Source: Fallopia convolvulus
Lineage: Eukaryota > Streptophyta > Magnoliopsida > Caryophyllales > Polygonaceae
Length of the DNA stretch: 64,000 nucleotides
Assembly: GCA_964016875.1 (NCBI GenBank)
Contig: OZ024733.1
Span: 3,887,484 to 3,951,483, forward strand
Direction: 5' to 3'
Shown here: piece by piece, positions 45,053-55,747 of the stretch
Numbering within the stretch: the stretch's first letter is position 1
Layout: every line of letters begins with the position of its first letter
Program-made: the position numbers and the translations under genes
The notes under the pieces: generated by a model
Told to the model about the DNA's origin: nothing
The model's database searches: none
What the model saw: only the letters and a program-made list of their open reading frames with translations

Positions 45053-46463
45053 TATTCTTGACAACAAATAAATTTATAAGTCAAGACCCCGCTGAGTATA
45101 GCGAAGTCAGGATCGTTCCACGGGAAGCATTGTTGTTTGTCTATCAACTACTAAAAATAAAACAAAGCAAAACAACTCAAAACACCTACGACCAACCTCG
45201 TTAACGACTTTGTCAGGGTCGTTAACGAACCTGGATGACTCTACAAAAACACACACTAACGACCTTAACACAAGTTCGGTACCAAGGCAAGTAACTCGAT
45301 AACGAATGTAACGGAAGCAAACTCAAATAAGAATAAAAACCTAGGACAAGCGTTACCACAACATAGCTATGCATAAAAACTTATAAGAAGATAAAGATCA
45401 TGCCTTCAAATAGATAAATTCATCAACTTTCGCTGACTAGCAAGCAAATCAATCAATTCTCATCAATTAATTCACCCAATCACTTGTTTTGGATCCAAAG
45501 CTCGAAACTTTCATAATCGAACAATATCAACCTTCAAATTATCAACTTTCTCTTTCGATCAAATTGCAAACTCAAATTACTTCGACTATCGCCTAAGCAT
45601 AAGCACAACAAGCAATCTAAAAATAGATAAAAGGCATTCAAAACATCAACTCACTCATCAAACATGCATAACTATGTCGGTTTTCAACCCCGATCCTAGA
45701 TAAGAAAACTACTCACTACTCATATTAATAAAGCAAACAACTTCAACAAAAGAAAACATTGAAAACAAAAACAAACTTACTTCAAATTGATAAGAAAACT
45801 ATCGTCTTACAAACTTCAGAAGAAACCGAAAACAAAACAACACCGAATAGAAAAACCTGACTAACGACCCAAGCTTCTCTCTCTCTCTCGATCTCGGCTC
45901 GTTACTTCTCCCACCTATCCTCGTCAACTTCGTCTCTCTTCGAAGAAATAAAAATCGCCCCCCCCTAAGCTAGAATGAAGCGTATTTATACTAATAAAGC
46001 TATCTATTAAAACCCCAAAAGATATAAACTAACTCTAAAAAGATAACAAGATATAAGATAGAAGATATAACAACCCTAAAAATCATAAAAAAACCCTAAA
46101 AAACACTTAAAACCTCTACCGACACGGAATCATCTTCAACGACTTCCGCACAGGGCCGGTAGGAATCACAAAATCCATCAAAAAATTCTATATTTATGCC
46201 TTGTTAACGACCCTTAGACTTCAACCTCTGAATCTTCAGATTCTTCCGACTTCCACCATAGCACTCCAATTCAGCTCAAAAAGGACTCTTTCCTTGCTCA
46301 AAACCTACAAAAAGACACAAAACGGAGTAGCTTCCATACTTTTCACCAAATATGCAAACTTATCCAAAAACACACCAAACTAACTCTAAACACTACCAAA
46401 ACTAAACCTAAACAAACTAAGAAACAAACCAAATACTAGACTAAAAACATGAATATCAAAATA
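45053..46463 (-). repeat. 3' LTR of Athila-2
   Basis: On the minus strand it starts TATTTTGATATTC after GTATGGGG and ends GTCAAGAATA, so the ends are inverted copies of TATT..TTGA. The minus-strand TATA box reads as TATTTATA at 45983-45990. The 'CCCGTGGAACGATCCTGAC' text near the end is typical for this LTR type. Only one LTR is in the window, so the ends are inferred. Confidence 0.7.
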
Positions 46464-48144
46464 CCCCATACTTAGACTTGCTTGTCCTCAAGCAATCACT
46501 AAACAATAATCAAAACCAAACAACCATACTCATCAAGCAAATAGCCATCAACTTAAAAACAACTTCTAAACCATAGCAGAAAATAGCAAATGACTATTAA
46601 CGTCATCACACATATATACACCAAATAGACATAAGCAAAATACAATCCAACCTCTCAAGGGATATATGCGTTTCACTCAACTCTCAAGTGTTTGGGCTTA
46701 TAAATTCAACTCTCAACTCATCTTATATACAAAAACGCATAGAAATTGGAACTTATATCACCAAACTCTCCACCTAAGATTTGTCAAAACACATAAAAAT
46801 CATCAAGAGAACTTAGGCTCAATGAAAAACTTCATAGAAGCTTCCATTCGGCCGGGTTGTAATGGGGCTTAGTAAAGACAATAAGGCGTGGAAATATTTT
46901 GGCTATGTGGTGCTAATAATATCTAGGAATCAAAGACTCCTAAAAACTCACATAAACAAAACTCTCATAACATTATACCAAACTCACTCCTCTTATGCAC
47001 ACTCTCTTTCTTCAACCCTTTAAAATCCCAACTTATCTTGCTTGCAAATACTTAGGAAATTTGGCTCATGCACTTTATCACTATTCAACTCTTTTTTTAA
47101 GCTTTTCCTCCCTTATGATCTTCATTCATTTTTTTCTTCTCTGCGGGAACTCGGTACCGACCCTACTGGGGTCGGTAAAGATGTATTTGCTCATCATAAC
47201 AAACTCTTTTTCCACTTCTTTTCACTTCTTTTACAAGTGCATTCAGGGAACCAAACTCCTATTACATGACAAACTGCAAGATCTTTCACTTTACCCAACC
47301 CATATTACCCCACACTTGAACCAAACAACTCACTCAACAAAACCATCACAACAACCAACACTAAGTCCTAATCCCCGAATAGGGTCAAGCTTATCTCGGC
47401 TGGGGAACAATTTTGTGGAGCTAAAAATAAAAGGCTATAAGGCTCAATTTGGCTTCAAAAGAGGGATAATGACAAGGTGGATAGGGATAAATAAGGCTGA
47501 AAAATAAGTTCTCTATCATATGACCTTACATGCAATGAACTAATAAATCTTATATAGGTCTCAAGTAATAGATAACCATCATAATTCCAAGAGATAATAT
47601 GCATATAGAGAGTAAATCACATAAGAAAAGAAGAGGGATTTTAATGTTCTCCCTATAAGGCCAAAAATAACTCACAAGGAAATTTTGTTGGATTGCATCA
47701 CTTATGCTAAAAAGTATACATGCTCAATTTCATCAATTGCTATTCCTCTATAAAACAATTTCATATCAAGAATCAGGCTATACTATCACAGACATGCTTG
47801 CAAGGATTTATATGATCATGCTAGTAACTTACTATCATAGAACCATAAGAAAAGGGTATCTATCTATTCTAACAACTCTTTTTTTTGAATTTTTTAAATT
47901 TTTAATTAATTTAAATTTTTTGTGTTGTGATTTTTTGATTAATTGAAACAAAGAACTACTTAAAACGCACAAGACACAAGACACAAACTAACACAAACTT
48001 TCTACCCTTTCCCACCCCATACTTAAAATTACAATGTCCCCACTGTAATAAAAATAAGCAGAAGAAAAGAATAGAAAAGAAAAGAAAAAGAAAAAGAAAA
48101 ACTTACAAGACTTTTAAAGCAGAAAAGAAACAACTCAAACTGAA
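46464..48144 (-). other. Spacer between ORF1 and 3' LTR of Athila-2
   Basis: 1.7 kb of T-rich (minus strand) non-coding DNA. The polypurine-like GTATGGGG lies at 46464-46471 on the minus strand. It contains TCGGTACCGA at 47151. An (AAAAG)-rich purine run lies at 48059-48103 on the plus strand. Open frames here are short and compositionally random. Confidence 0.6.
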
Positions 48145-49697
48145 TCAGCGCCCTGGTGGTGGGAATTGGTGCTCGAAGTTCCTCATGAAGTCATACATTG
48201 TCCTCCAGCGCTCTGTATCATCCACCTCTCTCTGTTGATGCCTCGCATCATCCAACGCCATGTGAGCAGAATAGACACTCTCCCACCTATCCATCCTCCG
48301 GTGAATGTGTGTCTGCTGAAGGTTAAGCTGCTGCATCTGAGACGAAAGATCTTCGGCCCATGGAGGCGGGATACTCGATCTAGTGTACTCGGGCTGAGGT
48401 GGTGGTTGATAGTGGTTGTGAGGCTGAAAATGGTCGTGAAAAATTACCGGATTGTAGGGCATAAGACCATAGGAATGTGGTTCGGTAGGTTGCTGCGGGG
48501 GCTCGTTACCGACGTTGTGAGCCTCGGTAGTAGCCTCGAAGTGGTTGTTAACGACTCTGGTGGGCTCGTTAACGAAGTTGTTGTTGCCCAGAATTTCTGT
48601 GTCGAGGTCATCTTCACCGATGTCGAGCTCCTCTGTGCCTGCCTCTGTAGCTGCCTCAGTCTCTTCATCATCTTCGTCCATAGCTTCTTCCTCCCTCTCG
48701 AATCGGGACTCACATGGCCTAAGCATCAGCTCATCTTGCGGCTTGGGCTCCAATGGGAACGCATGCCCTGTCCATGCCTCGTACCAGTTCGGTACATAAA
48801 GCTGATCCAATTTAGCCAGGGTGGGTACAACATCTCGACCTTGAACTGTTGTGGTGTACCCATCCCGAACCTGAGTAAAAATTCTGGAGTTAAACCAGTA
48901 GTTCCTGTTGAGCAATTGAGCATGGGCCGGTGTGTAGACGGAGAGATCAACTCCAAGATTGGTCGCCAAGAGACTAACCAAGTTCCCGCATCATACTTCC
49001 TTAGACTTCAATCCTTGTTTCTCCACATATAGTAGCCATTCATACCCCAAGTTCAATGGGGCGGGATCGTCAAATAGTATGGTTCGGAGGCATGCAACTT
49101 CCATCCTCGTTGGCCTGTTCAACTCTCTCTTGGGCCAAAATGTAGCGGCTAAGATTCGGAGAATGATCCGGAAAATGGGGTTGATGATGCTTGCCCCGGA
49201 AAGTGCTGCAGAGGAAGGCTCTACTTCCCCGGTGATGTAGCTCCACGTCCTAATCACCTTGTAGTCCTTGATGTTGTAGTCCCGAGATGGATTAGGGAGA
49301 TCGAGAATAGCATTGAAATCCTCCATGGTGTACTCACGACTGACATTACCGAGCCTGAATCTAATCCATCCAGTCGAGGTCTTGGTCGGGAATCTTGTCT
49401 CAAGAGTAGCCAAAAACTCAGAAGTGAGAGCCGGGAAGTGCGGTACCTCTTCCTTCTTTAACAAGTGAGGCACGCCAAGAATAGAAAAGGCCTCTTTGAC
49501 ATCATCATAAAGCCTCATTACCTTAGCACTTGACCTTGAAAACCACCTAGTGTAGTGGTCCTTGTTTAATATAGCATTGTACCGGTCGGCTTGTGCTTGG
49601 GTGCGCAAGATACATTATCCATGCGCGGAGGAGATGGGGACCGCTGAGTCCTCTTCTTCTTGTCGGCTCTTGTTGTAGCTCGGCTAGAACTTGCCAT
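48145..49697 (-). pseudogene. Athila ORF1-type gene (env-position), broken
   Basis: On the minus strand an ATG at 49697 begins a basic Ser/Arg-rich start. A frameshift near 49610 leads into 205 open codons (49608-48991), a single TGA (48991-48993), then 278 codons in the same frame to 48145. The middle (Thr-Gly-Trp-Ile-Arg-Phe-Arg-Leu-Gly, then Tyr-Thr-Met-Glu-Asp-Phe) is typical of the Athila ORF-1 family. An acidic stretch (about 48640-48700) and a Pro/His/Gln-rich C-terminal part with a coiled-coil-like end follow. No membrane segment is evident. The role is unknown despite the env-like location. Confidence 0.8.
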
Positions 49698-50893
49698 ATG
49701 GACCTATAAAAATATGAATTGACAAAAGATAAGATCCATACAAATCAATAGATAAGAGACCCCATACTTGGCCTCGAAATTGCTCTCGAAGTGCCTAACG
49801 ACCCAACTGGGGTCGGTAACGATCCTGGACTGGTGTTTTTGACTAGGAAATATGCAGGGTCGTTAACGAGCCTGGACAGGTCGTTAACGAGCCTATGCGA
49901 GAACCAGTTCGCAGTTTCCGAGTGCAAAATACTCCAAAGTTATGCATTAAATCAAGCATGCATTACACACAATCCTACATAAGACACACAATCGGGTATA
50001 TGCACCCCATACTTGCTCGATTACCCATCCCAAACATGCTATAATTGCCCAAAAATTCATGGTGAAGATCCCTCAATTCTAGAACAAGGTCACTCATGCT
50101 TTTTCTAATCAAATTTCAATGGAGAATCAAGCAAGAATAAACCAACATCGATCAAGATCAACCACCAATAAATCTAGCACAAAAATAAACATGCCATTCG
50201 ATCCACTATACAAAATCAATCAAGATATGAAATTTCGACCCTATAAACCATGAATCATGCAAATAGAGAATTAGGGTTTAGAAATCATACCGTTAGATCA
50301 AGAAATTGAAGAACAAATATCGAAATTTTGGAGTGGTTAACGAGCGTGGTACTCGCCGGTAACAAATGCAAGGGTTGTGATTCGTTAACGGGGTAAATCC
50401 GGGGGTACGGTGGTGGTGCAATTCCGATCGGTAGAAGGAGGAACCGGTAGGATTTTTGAGAGTTTAAGATTTGGATAGAGGATTTGAGAGTGGGATTTTG
50501 GGAATTTTGGAAGGGTTTTATAGGAGAGGCTAGAGGTAGGTGAAGGGGTGAAAGGGGCGGCACAATTGGTAAAAGATAGAGGATATATTAGGTTAAAAAC
50601 TTACCTGCCCGTTTCGATTTCGGGTCGCCAAACTAGGTCGTTAACGACCCTGGATGGGGTCGTTAACGAGCCTCCGTAGCCTCCTCCGAGTGATTTTCGA
50701 GCCCAACTCCTGTTTCAGGTTAGCCTAAAAAACAATTCTATCTTGCTACCTCAAAGACTACTACTAAAACTCAAAAGAAAGCTAGGAAAAAGATCTAAAA
50801 AGAAAGGAAAAAAAGAACAAACTAAACTAGAAACCGGGTTGCCTCCCGTAAGCGCTATTTTTAACGTCGTCAGCCCGACGAACTTACTTTGGC

Positions 50894-51523
50894 TCAAGGT
50901 GGTTCTCCTGTAGCTAGGTCGGGGTTTTGAGGGCCTCCATACTTAGCCTTGTAAACATCATCGGCTCTTGTCACTAAATTTGGTCCTCTATCTTCTAATA
51001 ATATGCCCGGTATTCCTACACAAGGGTTAGTGAAATCCGAAACCCAAGGGGGCTTGGGCTTCTCTATAGCATAAATAGCGGGGTATAGTATAGGAGCAGG
51101 ATATGAAGAAGAATTATAACTAGTACTAGTGAATTCATAGTTAGAGTACTCACCTTGATTCATTGGTAAAGATGTTGATATTGAGGTCGTTGGAACCATT
51201 GTTGACCCTGTGCTAACGATTCCGTCATTATAGCTTTGTATAGGGGACTCGGAGCTGGACCTAGGAGGGTCGGTAGGGATTTGTGTGAAATTCTCGTCCT
51301 CTTTGGTAATTGGGGGAGGTCGTTACGAACAGCTATATCGAGTTTTGGCTGGGTCAACTCGGTCTATGCAGCCGCAGTTGGGTCATTTGCGTTTTGGTCA
51401 AGACTGAATTCCACGCGTTCCTCTCCAATATCAAAAGTGAGGAGTCCTTTCCGCACATCTACCCTAGCACCTGCTGTAGCTAGGAATGGCCTACCTAAGA
51501 TAATGGGGACGTGAGGGTCTTCA
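50894..51523 (-). pseudogene. gag-pro: Athila-2 protease C-terminus and gag-pro tail, cut by the Tekay insertion
   Basis: The minus strand at 51523 starts inside the protease (Val-Pro-Ile-Ile-Leu-Gly-Arg-Pro-Phe-Leu, as in Athila-1). It continues to a stop near 51364, then a tail in other frames to 50894. Joining to the Tekay LTR at 51524 is abrupt and inside a codon run, which shows insertion into a former coding region. Confidence 0.8.
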
Positions 51524-51826
51524 TGTAATATCCGCGATATTCCAAGTTTTTGTTTATATATAATATTTATTATTATCAATTATTTTTCTCTAATTTCTAG
51601 AAATCAAATTAACTTCTATTATTTTTCTTTTGAAAGAGTTTAGCAAAGAAAATTAAAATAGATAAAAATGCAATAAAATAACTTGAGGGACATAGATTAA
51701 TAAGTGAGGTAAATTAATAAATAGAGCATTAGATAAAAATAAGAAATTGATTTTATTTCATAAAATAGATTATACAAAGGCCTAAGAATCCAATTTACAA
51801 GCCTTACAAAAAGAATGCAAGAGCCG

Positions 51827-51891
51827 GGATTTGAACCCGAGATCTCTTGCACTCTAACCTCACACGCCCCTCACCAAATCCCGCTAGACCA
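51827..51891 (-). promoter_or_regulatory. tRNA-like Pol III promoter (A and B boxes) inside the LTR, antisense
   Basis: On the minus strand the A box TGGTCTAGCGG (51891-51881) fits TRGYNNANNGG, and the B box GGTTCAAATCC (51837-51827) fits GGTTCRANNCC, 43 bases apart. The B-box surroundings can pair as a T-arm. The same pair is at 62334-62270 in the 3' LTR. It could be an old tRNA-derived SINE head or a tRNA relic. A clean tRNA cloverleaf is not obvious. Confidence 0.6.
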
Positions 51892-52174
51892 TTGCAATTT
51901 CTTGTTCATTCAACCTAACCTTTTCCTCTTATAACAAATAACCTTCCTTCATTCTCCTAAGACAACATCAGACAATAGTCTGATTGATTGTACGTTGATT
52001 GAAATTTGGCCAATGCATGCTTCTTCCACCTCCATCTTGCTTGTTGACCACCATGGTAGCATCATCCTTCCATCATCACCCAAAGAAGCACACACTTAGC
52101 CAATGGTGAAGCCTTGCCTCATCCTCCATTGGTCTACTCCATTGGACATGGATTGAAGCTTCTCCCAACTTGTC

Positions 52175-52182
52175 TATAAATA
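52175..52182 (+). promoter_or_regulatory. TATA box of the Tekay LTR
   Basis: TATAAATA in 'TGTCTATAAATACCCTC', repeated at 62618-62625. A start site about 30 bases on would leave more than 2.9 kb of LTR and about 3.5 kb before the first long ORF as RNA leader. Confidence 0.75.
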
Positions 52183-52319
52183 CCCTCTCCTAAGCACTCC
52201 TTCAAGTCTTTGCTCTCTCTTCTAGCAAGAACTTCATACTTCATCAAAAATCAGCCTCAAACTAGTTCAACTTTCTCCATTCAAAGTCCACAAAAACACC
52301 AAAAATTTTCCCCTTCTTC

Positions 52320-52460
52320 TCCTTGGAGCCGCCGGACCGCCTGCCCCTGCCCGACCGGACCACCGCCGGACGTCGTCGCCCTCCTCGCGCCACCGCCTGC
52401 CCTCGCCGGACCCCTGGCCGCACCGCCCCTGCCCGCCGGCCCTCTTCCTCTGCCTTCCTC
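52320..52460 (+). other. GC-rich island just downstream of the LTR promoter
   Basis: About 140 bases of very GC-rich, C/G-triplet text in an LTR that is otherwise AT-rich, beginning about 110 bases after the predicted start. An 87-codon frame (52210-52473) crosses it and is identical in peptide in both LTRs, but starts with TTG. It could be a leader structure or a captured exon fragment. Coding is not established. Confidence 0.5.
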
Positions 52461-55157
52461 CAGTGTTTTGTAAAGAACAGAATACCAAAGTATAAAAAAT
52501 TCTATCCTAATTTATGTATTTAAATTATGCTTTTATAAATTTATAAAGTTATTAGTTATTAGAAATTATTTTAGGAAAATAAGAAATAAAATATGTTAGT
52601 AAGATCTTGTTAGTTAAAAGCTAGAAACAAAACTAATTTACCTTGGTAACTTAAGATATAAACAAATAGATAAATTTTTATGAATTTTATTACATGCATG
52701 TCTCTTTCATAATATAAATAGTGGTTTTTATAAAATAAATATAGTATACAAAATAATAATTATTATTGTCATCTTTGATCAAATAGGAATTTTAAAAGTT
52801 ATTGTGCATGCCTTAAACTAAAAGATGATATCATATTATATGATCTTAATAATAATAAAATTATTAAATGAGTTCATTACCTAGGAAAATATAGGTACCA
52901 TTATCATCTTTATACAAATATAATAACAAAGTTTCTAGTTGATAAAATTTGTTGCATGTCTTAGAAATTAGGTGACATATTATAGTATTAAAATGGTAGA
53001 GAAACTTTATAAAAATATTTTTATGTAACACTTGTAGACATAGACCATAGTTAACCTTAGACATATATTTATGAACATATGATATTATTAATGAAAATAT
53101 CACTAAAGTCATTTATAAGAAAGATAGGATTTTTTTTTGATAACCTCTAAGTGTAGAGATTTGTCACAAGACATAAACTTTAGGTTAAATATATTAAGTA
53201 TGATATTATATTAAATCTAGGATTTTACATAGCATAAAGTTGACTTACTTGGAAAGAAATCATTTTAAATATAGAAAAGATTCTATGTGATAAACTACAA
53301 TATCATAATATATAAATATGATCAAAGATATTTTATAAGCCTTACAATATAAAAGGGTTATAGTAATAGAATAAATAGGATTAATCTAAATTAAGAGAAT
53401 TTTAGGCAAGTTACCTTATAAGGAAAAGTAGAAACTTCTATTTATGGAAACTTCCTTGTAAAGAGAGTATATACATGACAACTTTATTTAAAGAGGATTA
53501 TGTAGGTAAATACTTTTCTATTAAGAAAATATTATTAATAAAGTATTTTAGATAAGGTAGTCAATATTATAAGGTCCATCCAAGAATAGTTGGAAATTTA
53601 AAAGTAATAGTTTATTATCATAAATAAGTAAAAAGGATAATTTTTAATAATTATGTTAATAACTATTTTTAATAACGGTTTTACGGAATAATAAGGATAT
53701 TACAAAACCAAAATAATAATAAAAGGGATATTATTATTATTTTGAGGAAAATAACCTTCTAAATTATTATTATAATAATTTAGAATCTCAAACTCTCTTA
53801 TAAAATATTATAAGAGATAATTCAAACCTTGAGAGGAAAATCATGGTTTAAGCCTTTCGCAAATTTCCGTGTCGATAGGTCCTCGCTCGTAGTGGGAAAT
53901 CGCTTAAGTTCGTCAAAGCTCGTTCGTAACAAACCGTTACGTTAAGGCAAGTGGAATTTCCCCTTGCAACCTTTACATTCCATTTCGTGAAAATACTTGA
54001 TGTTGAGAACAATTTGTATGCTTAAATAAAAAATGAATCTAGGAAATATTGATTGCTAGAAATAACGACAATTGTTAGCGTAGTATGCTCTATATTCCTT
54101 TGTTAGGATTATATATGCTAGTATGTTTGTTATCTTGATTGATTACAATCTCGTTCGGAGATTTACCTTGAATAAACTAGAAAGGGGTGCGGGTTAGCCG
54201 ACACCTCTATATAACCTTACTAAGTCGTACGTCCATACGACTTTCGGGATCATGATCTCCATCCGGTCCGATTGCAAGGAGGGATTGTGCGGCACTCTAG
54301 CTAAGTGCCGGAGAATTGAAGTTCTCCTTCGGGTGGCTCGGAATATCCGTGTCCCACCACTCTCTACTAAAAATCATGAACAAAGTCGAATATTTTTCGT
54401 CACTATATAAGATAAGAGCGAATGCACACTTAAGACACCAAAACCGGACCGGTCTCAAATGATCGATCCGGCTCTCGGTCCACTCAGGGCGCGAGAGATT
54501 TTCACTTGTATGAATTAATAAACGTTCCCAACATTCTTTCGAAATCCTAAAGAAGTCTACAATCTAGTAGTTCTTCTATTGCTCATCGAGTTATCTTGGT
54601 CTAAAGATATACTCTCCTTCGAACCCTCAAAGCTCCACATAAACAAGCTTTACTATATAGCCCCATCGTAAACACAACCCTAATATCTCTTTCGATAATA
54701 TTTGAAATTTCCCAAAATACCCTCGGGAAGTTCTATTCCCGCTTGCTTAGTCTCTTAGACTAATTCTTCTTTTCCGCATTTTTGCCTGGCATTCTATCGC
54801 CCCTCGCGAATTATGTCAGAATCTAGGAACCCCAGCAAGGCGTGAAGTGAAGTGAAGACAAAGGAAGAACAAGGATTTCAAGATGTACCTTTCTATCATT
54901 TTGCTTTAGTTTCATTAGGTTTCAAGGACAAGCAGGTTTTGCATTTCAATTCCGAACAACTTTATATTTGAAAACAATGTAAGATGTTTTGTAAGAACTA
55001 AGTCTCCCTCGGGAGCACCTTTCTCATTATGTATTATGTTTTATTCCGCATTTTAATTGTTCTATATCATTCTAAAAGCCTTGGGTGACTTTGGACGGTA
55101 AAGTCTGAGGTCACTGGCGGTAATACCCAATGTTGTAAAATAGGGGTGTTACAATTG

Positions 55158-55169
55158 TGGTATCAGAGC
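55158..55169 (+). other. Primer binding site of the Tekay element
   Basis: TGGTATCAGAGC, a perfect match to the plant iMet-tRNA site, four bases after the LTR end. Confidence 0.95.
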
Positions 55170-55747
55170 TAAACGTTTTTGTTTTAAAACCGAAAAGTTT
55201 TAAAACCGAAAATTTTCAAAAACTGAGAACTTTCAAACCCTAACTTTTACTTCCGCTATTGAACACTTTCCTTTATAGAAAATTTCCTTCTTTACTCTCT
55301 TTCAGAAGACCTAGGATTACTAAATTTTCAAATTCAAAATTTCTTAGCTAAGAAAGATATGTTTCCAAAAGATATTAGAAACCTCACATAGCAAATACCT
55401 AGTTCTAGAACTTATCTTTTCTCAAAATCTTTCTATCTTCCGAAGAACTTGAAATAGTACGAAATTTTCAACTTGTAGATAATATAAGTGTTTCTTTAGA
55501 AATTTCTACTTTCACATTAGAGAATTTGTTTAGTAAACCCAAGATTGTACTTCCTAACATCTTATGTGCTCAACAAGAAAAACCTTAGGATACCTAAATA
55601 GGGCCAAGAAAATGAAAAGCAAAAAGTAAAGTTTTGACTTGGTAAATTTTCAAAAAAATCTTGACCTCCTTCACTACGTCTTCCTTTTATAGAAACTAAG
55701 GAAGTTCTATACTAACTCCTATTTCCTTTTCCTTCCTCAGAAAAACC

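Larger units (their letters stand above)
45198..50669. repeat. Dispersed twin decamers TCGTTAACGA in Athila-2
   Basis: Exact copies start at 45198, 45219, 48566, 49860, 49881, 50638 and 50660. One-base variants lie at 46201, 48503, 48545, 49813 and 50382. Pairs are spaced 21, 21, 21 and 22 bases (45198/45219, 48545/48566, 49860/49881, 50638/50660). They fall in the LTR, in ORF1 coding and in spacers. Confidence 0.9.
45053..51523 (-). mobile_element. Minus-strand Athila-like element without RT or integrase (Athila-2), 3' part
   Basis: On the minus strand from 51523: the end of the protease, the hallmark GGGAGGCAACCC (GGGTTGCCTCCC on the plus strand at 50836-50847), a spacer, the Athila ORF1-type gene, a long spacer, a G-rich tract and the 3' LTR. 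The 5' LTR, gag and protease start lie beyond the Tekay insertion and outside the window. As in Athila-1 the enzyme block is missing between protease and the GGGAGGCAACCC signature. Confidence 0.82.
51524..55153 (+). repeat. 5' LTR of the Tekay element
   Basis: Starts TGTAATATCCGCG and ends GTGTTACA, 3630 bp. The first 2034 bp recur at 61967-64000 with offset 10443 throughout. It contains a TATA box, an antisense tRNA-like promoter and a GC-rich island. The remainder is very AT-rich. Confidence 0.95.

Noticed and set aside
46995..47507. A 170-codon plus-strand ORF
   Set aside because: It lies in the non-coding spacer of the minus-strand Athila-2, without domain or codon bias, and is compositional.
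48166..49032. A 288-codon plus-strand ORF opposite the Athila ORF1 gene
   Set aside because: It mirrors the codon register of the real minus-strand gene, starts with GTG, and shows no recognisable domain. Treated as an antisense shadow.
51820..51900. A functional tRNA gene on the minus strand
   Set aside because: A and B boxes are good, but I could not build a convincing cloverleaf with anticodon stem, and the unit lies in both LTRs of a retrotransposon. Kept only as a tRNA-like promoter.
52210..52473. A Pro-rich protein gene in the Tekay LTR
   Set aside because: It starts with TTG, consists largely of GC-rich low-complexity sequence, and LTR identity alone explains why both copies agree.
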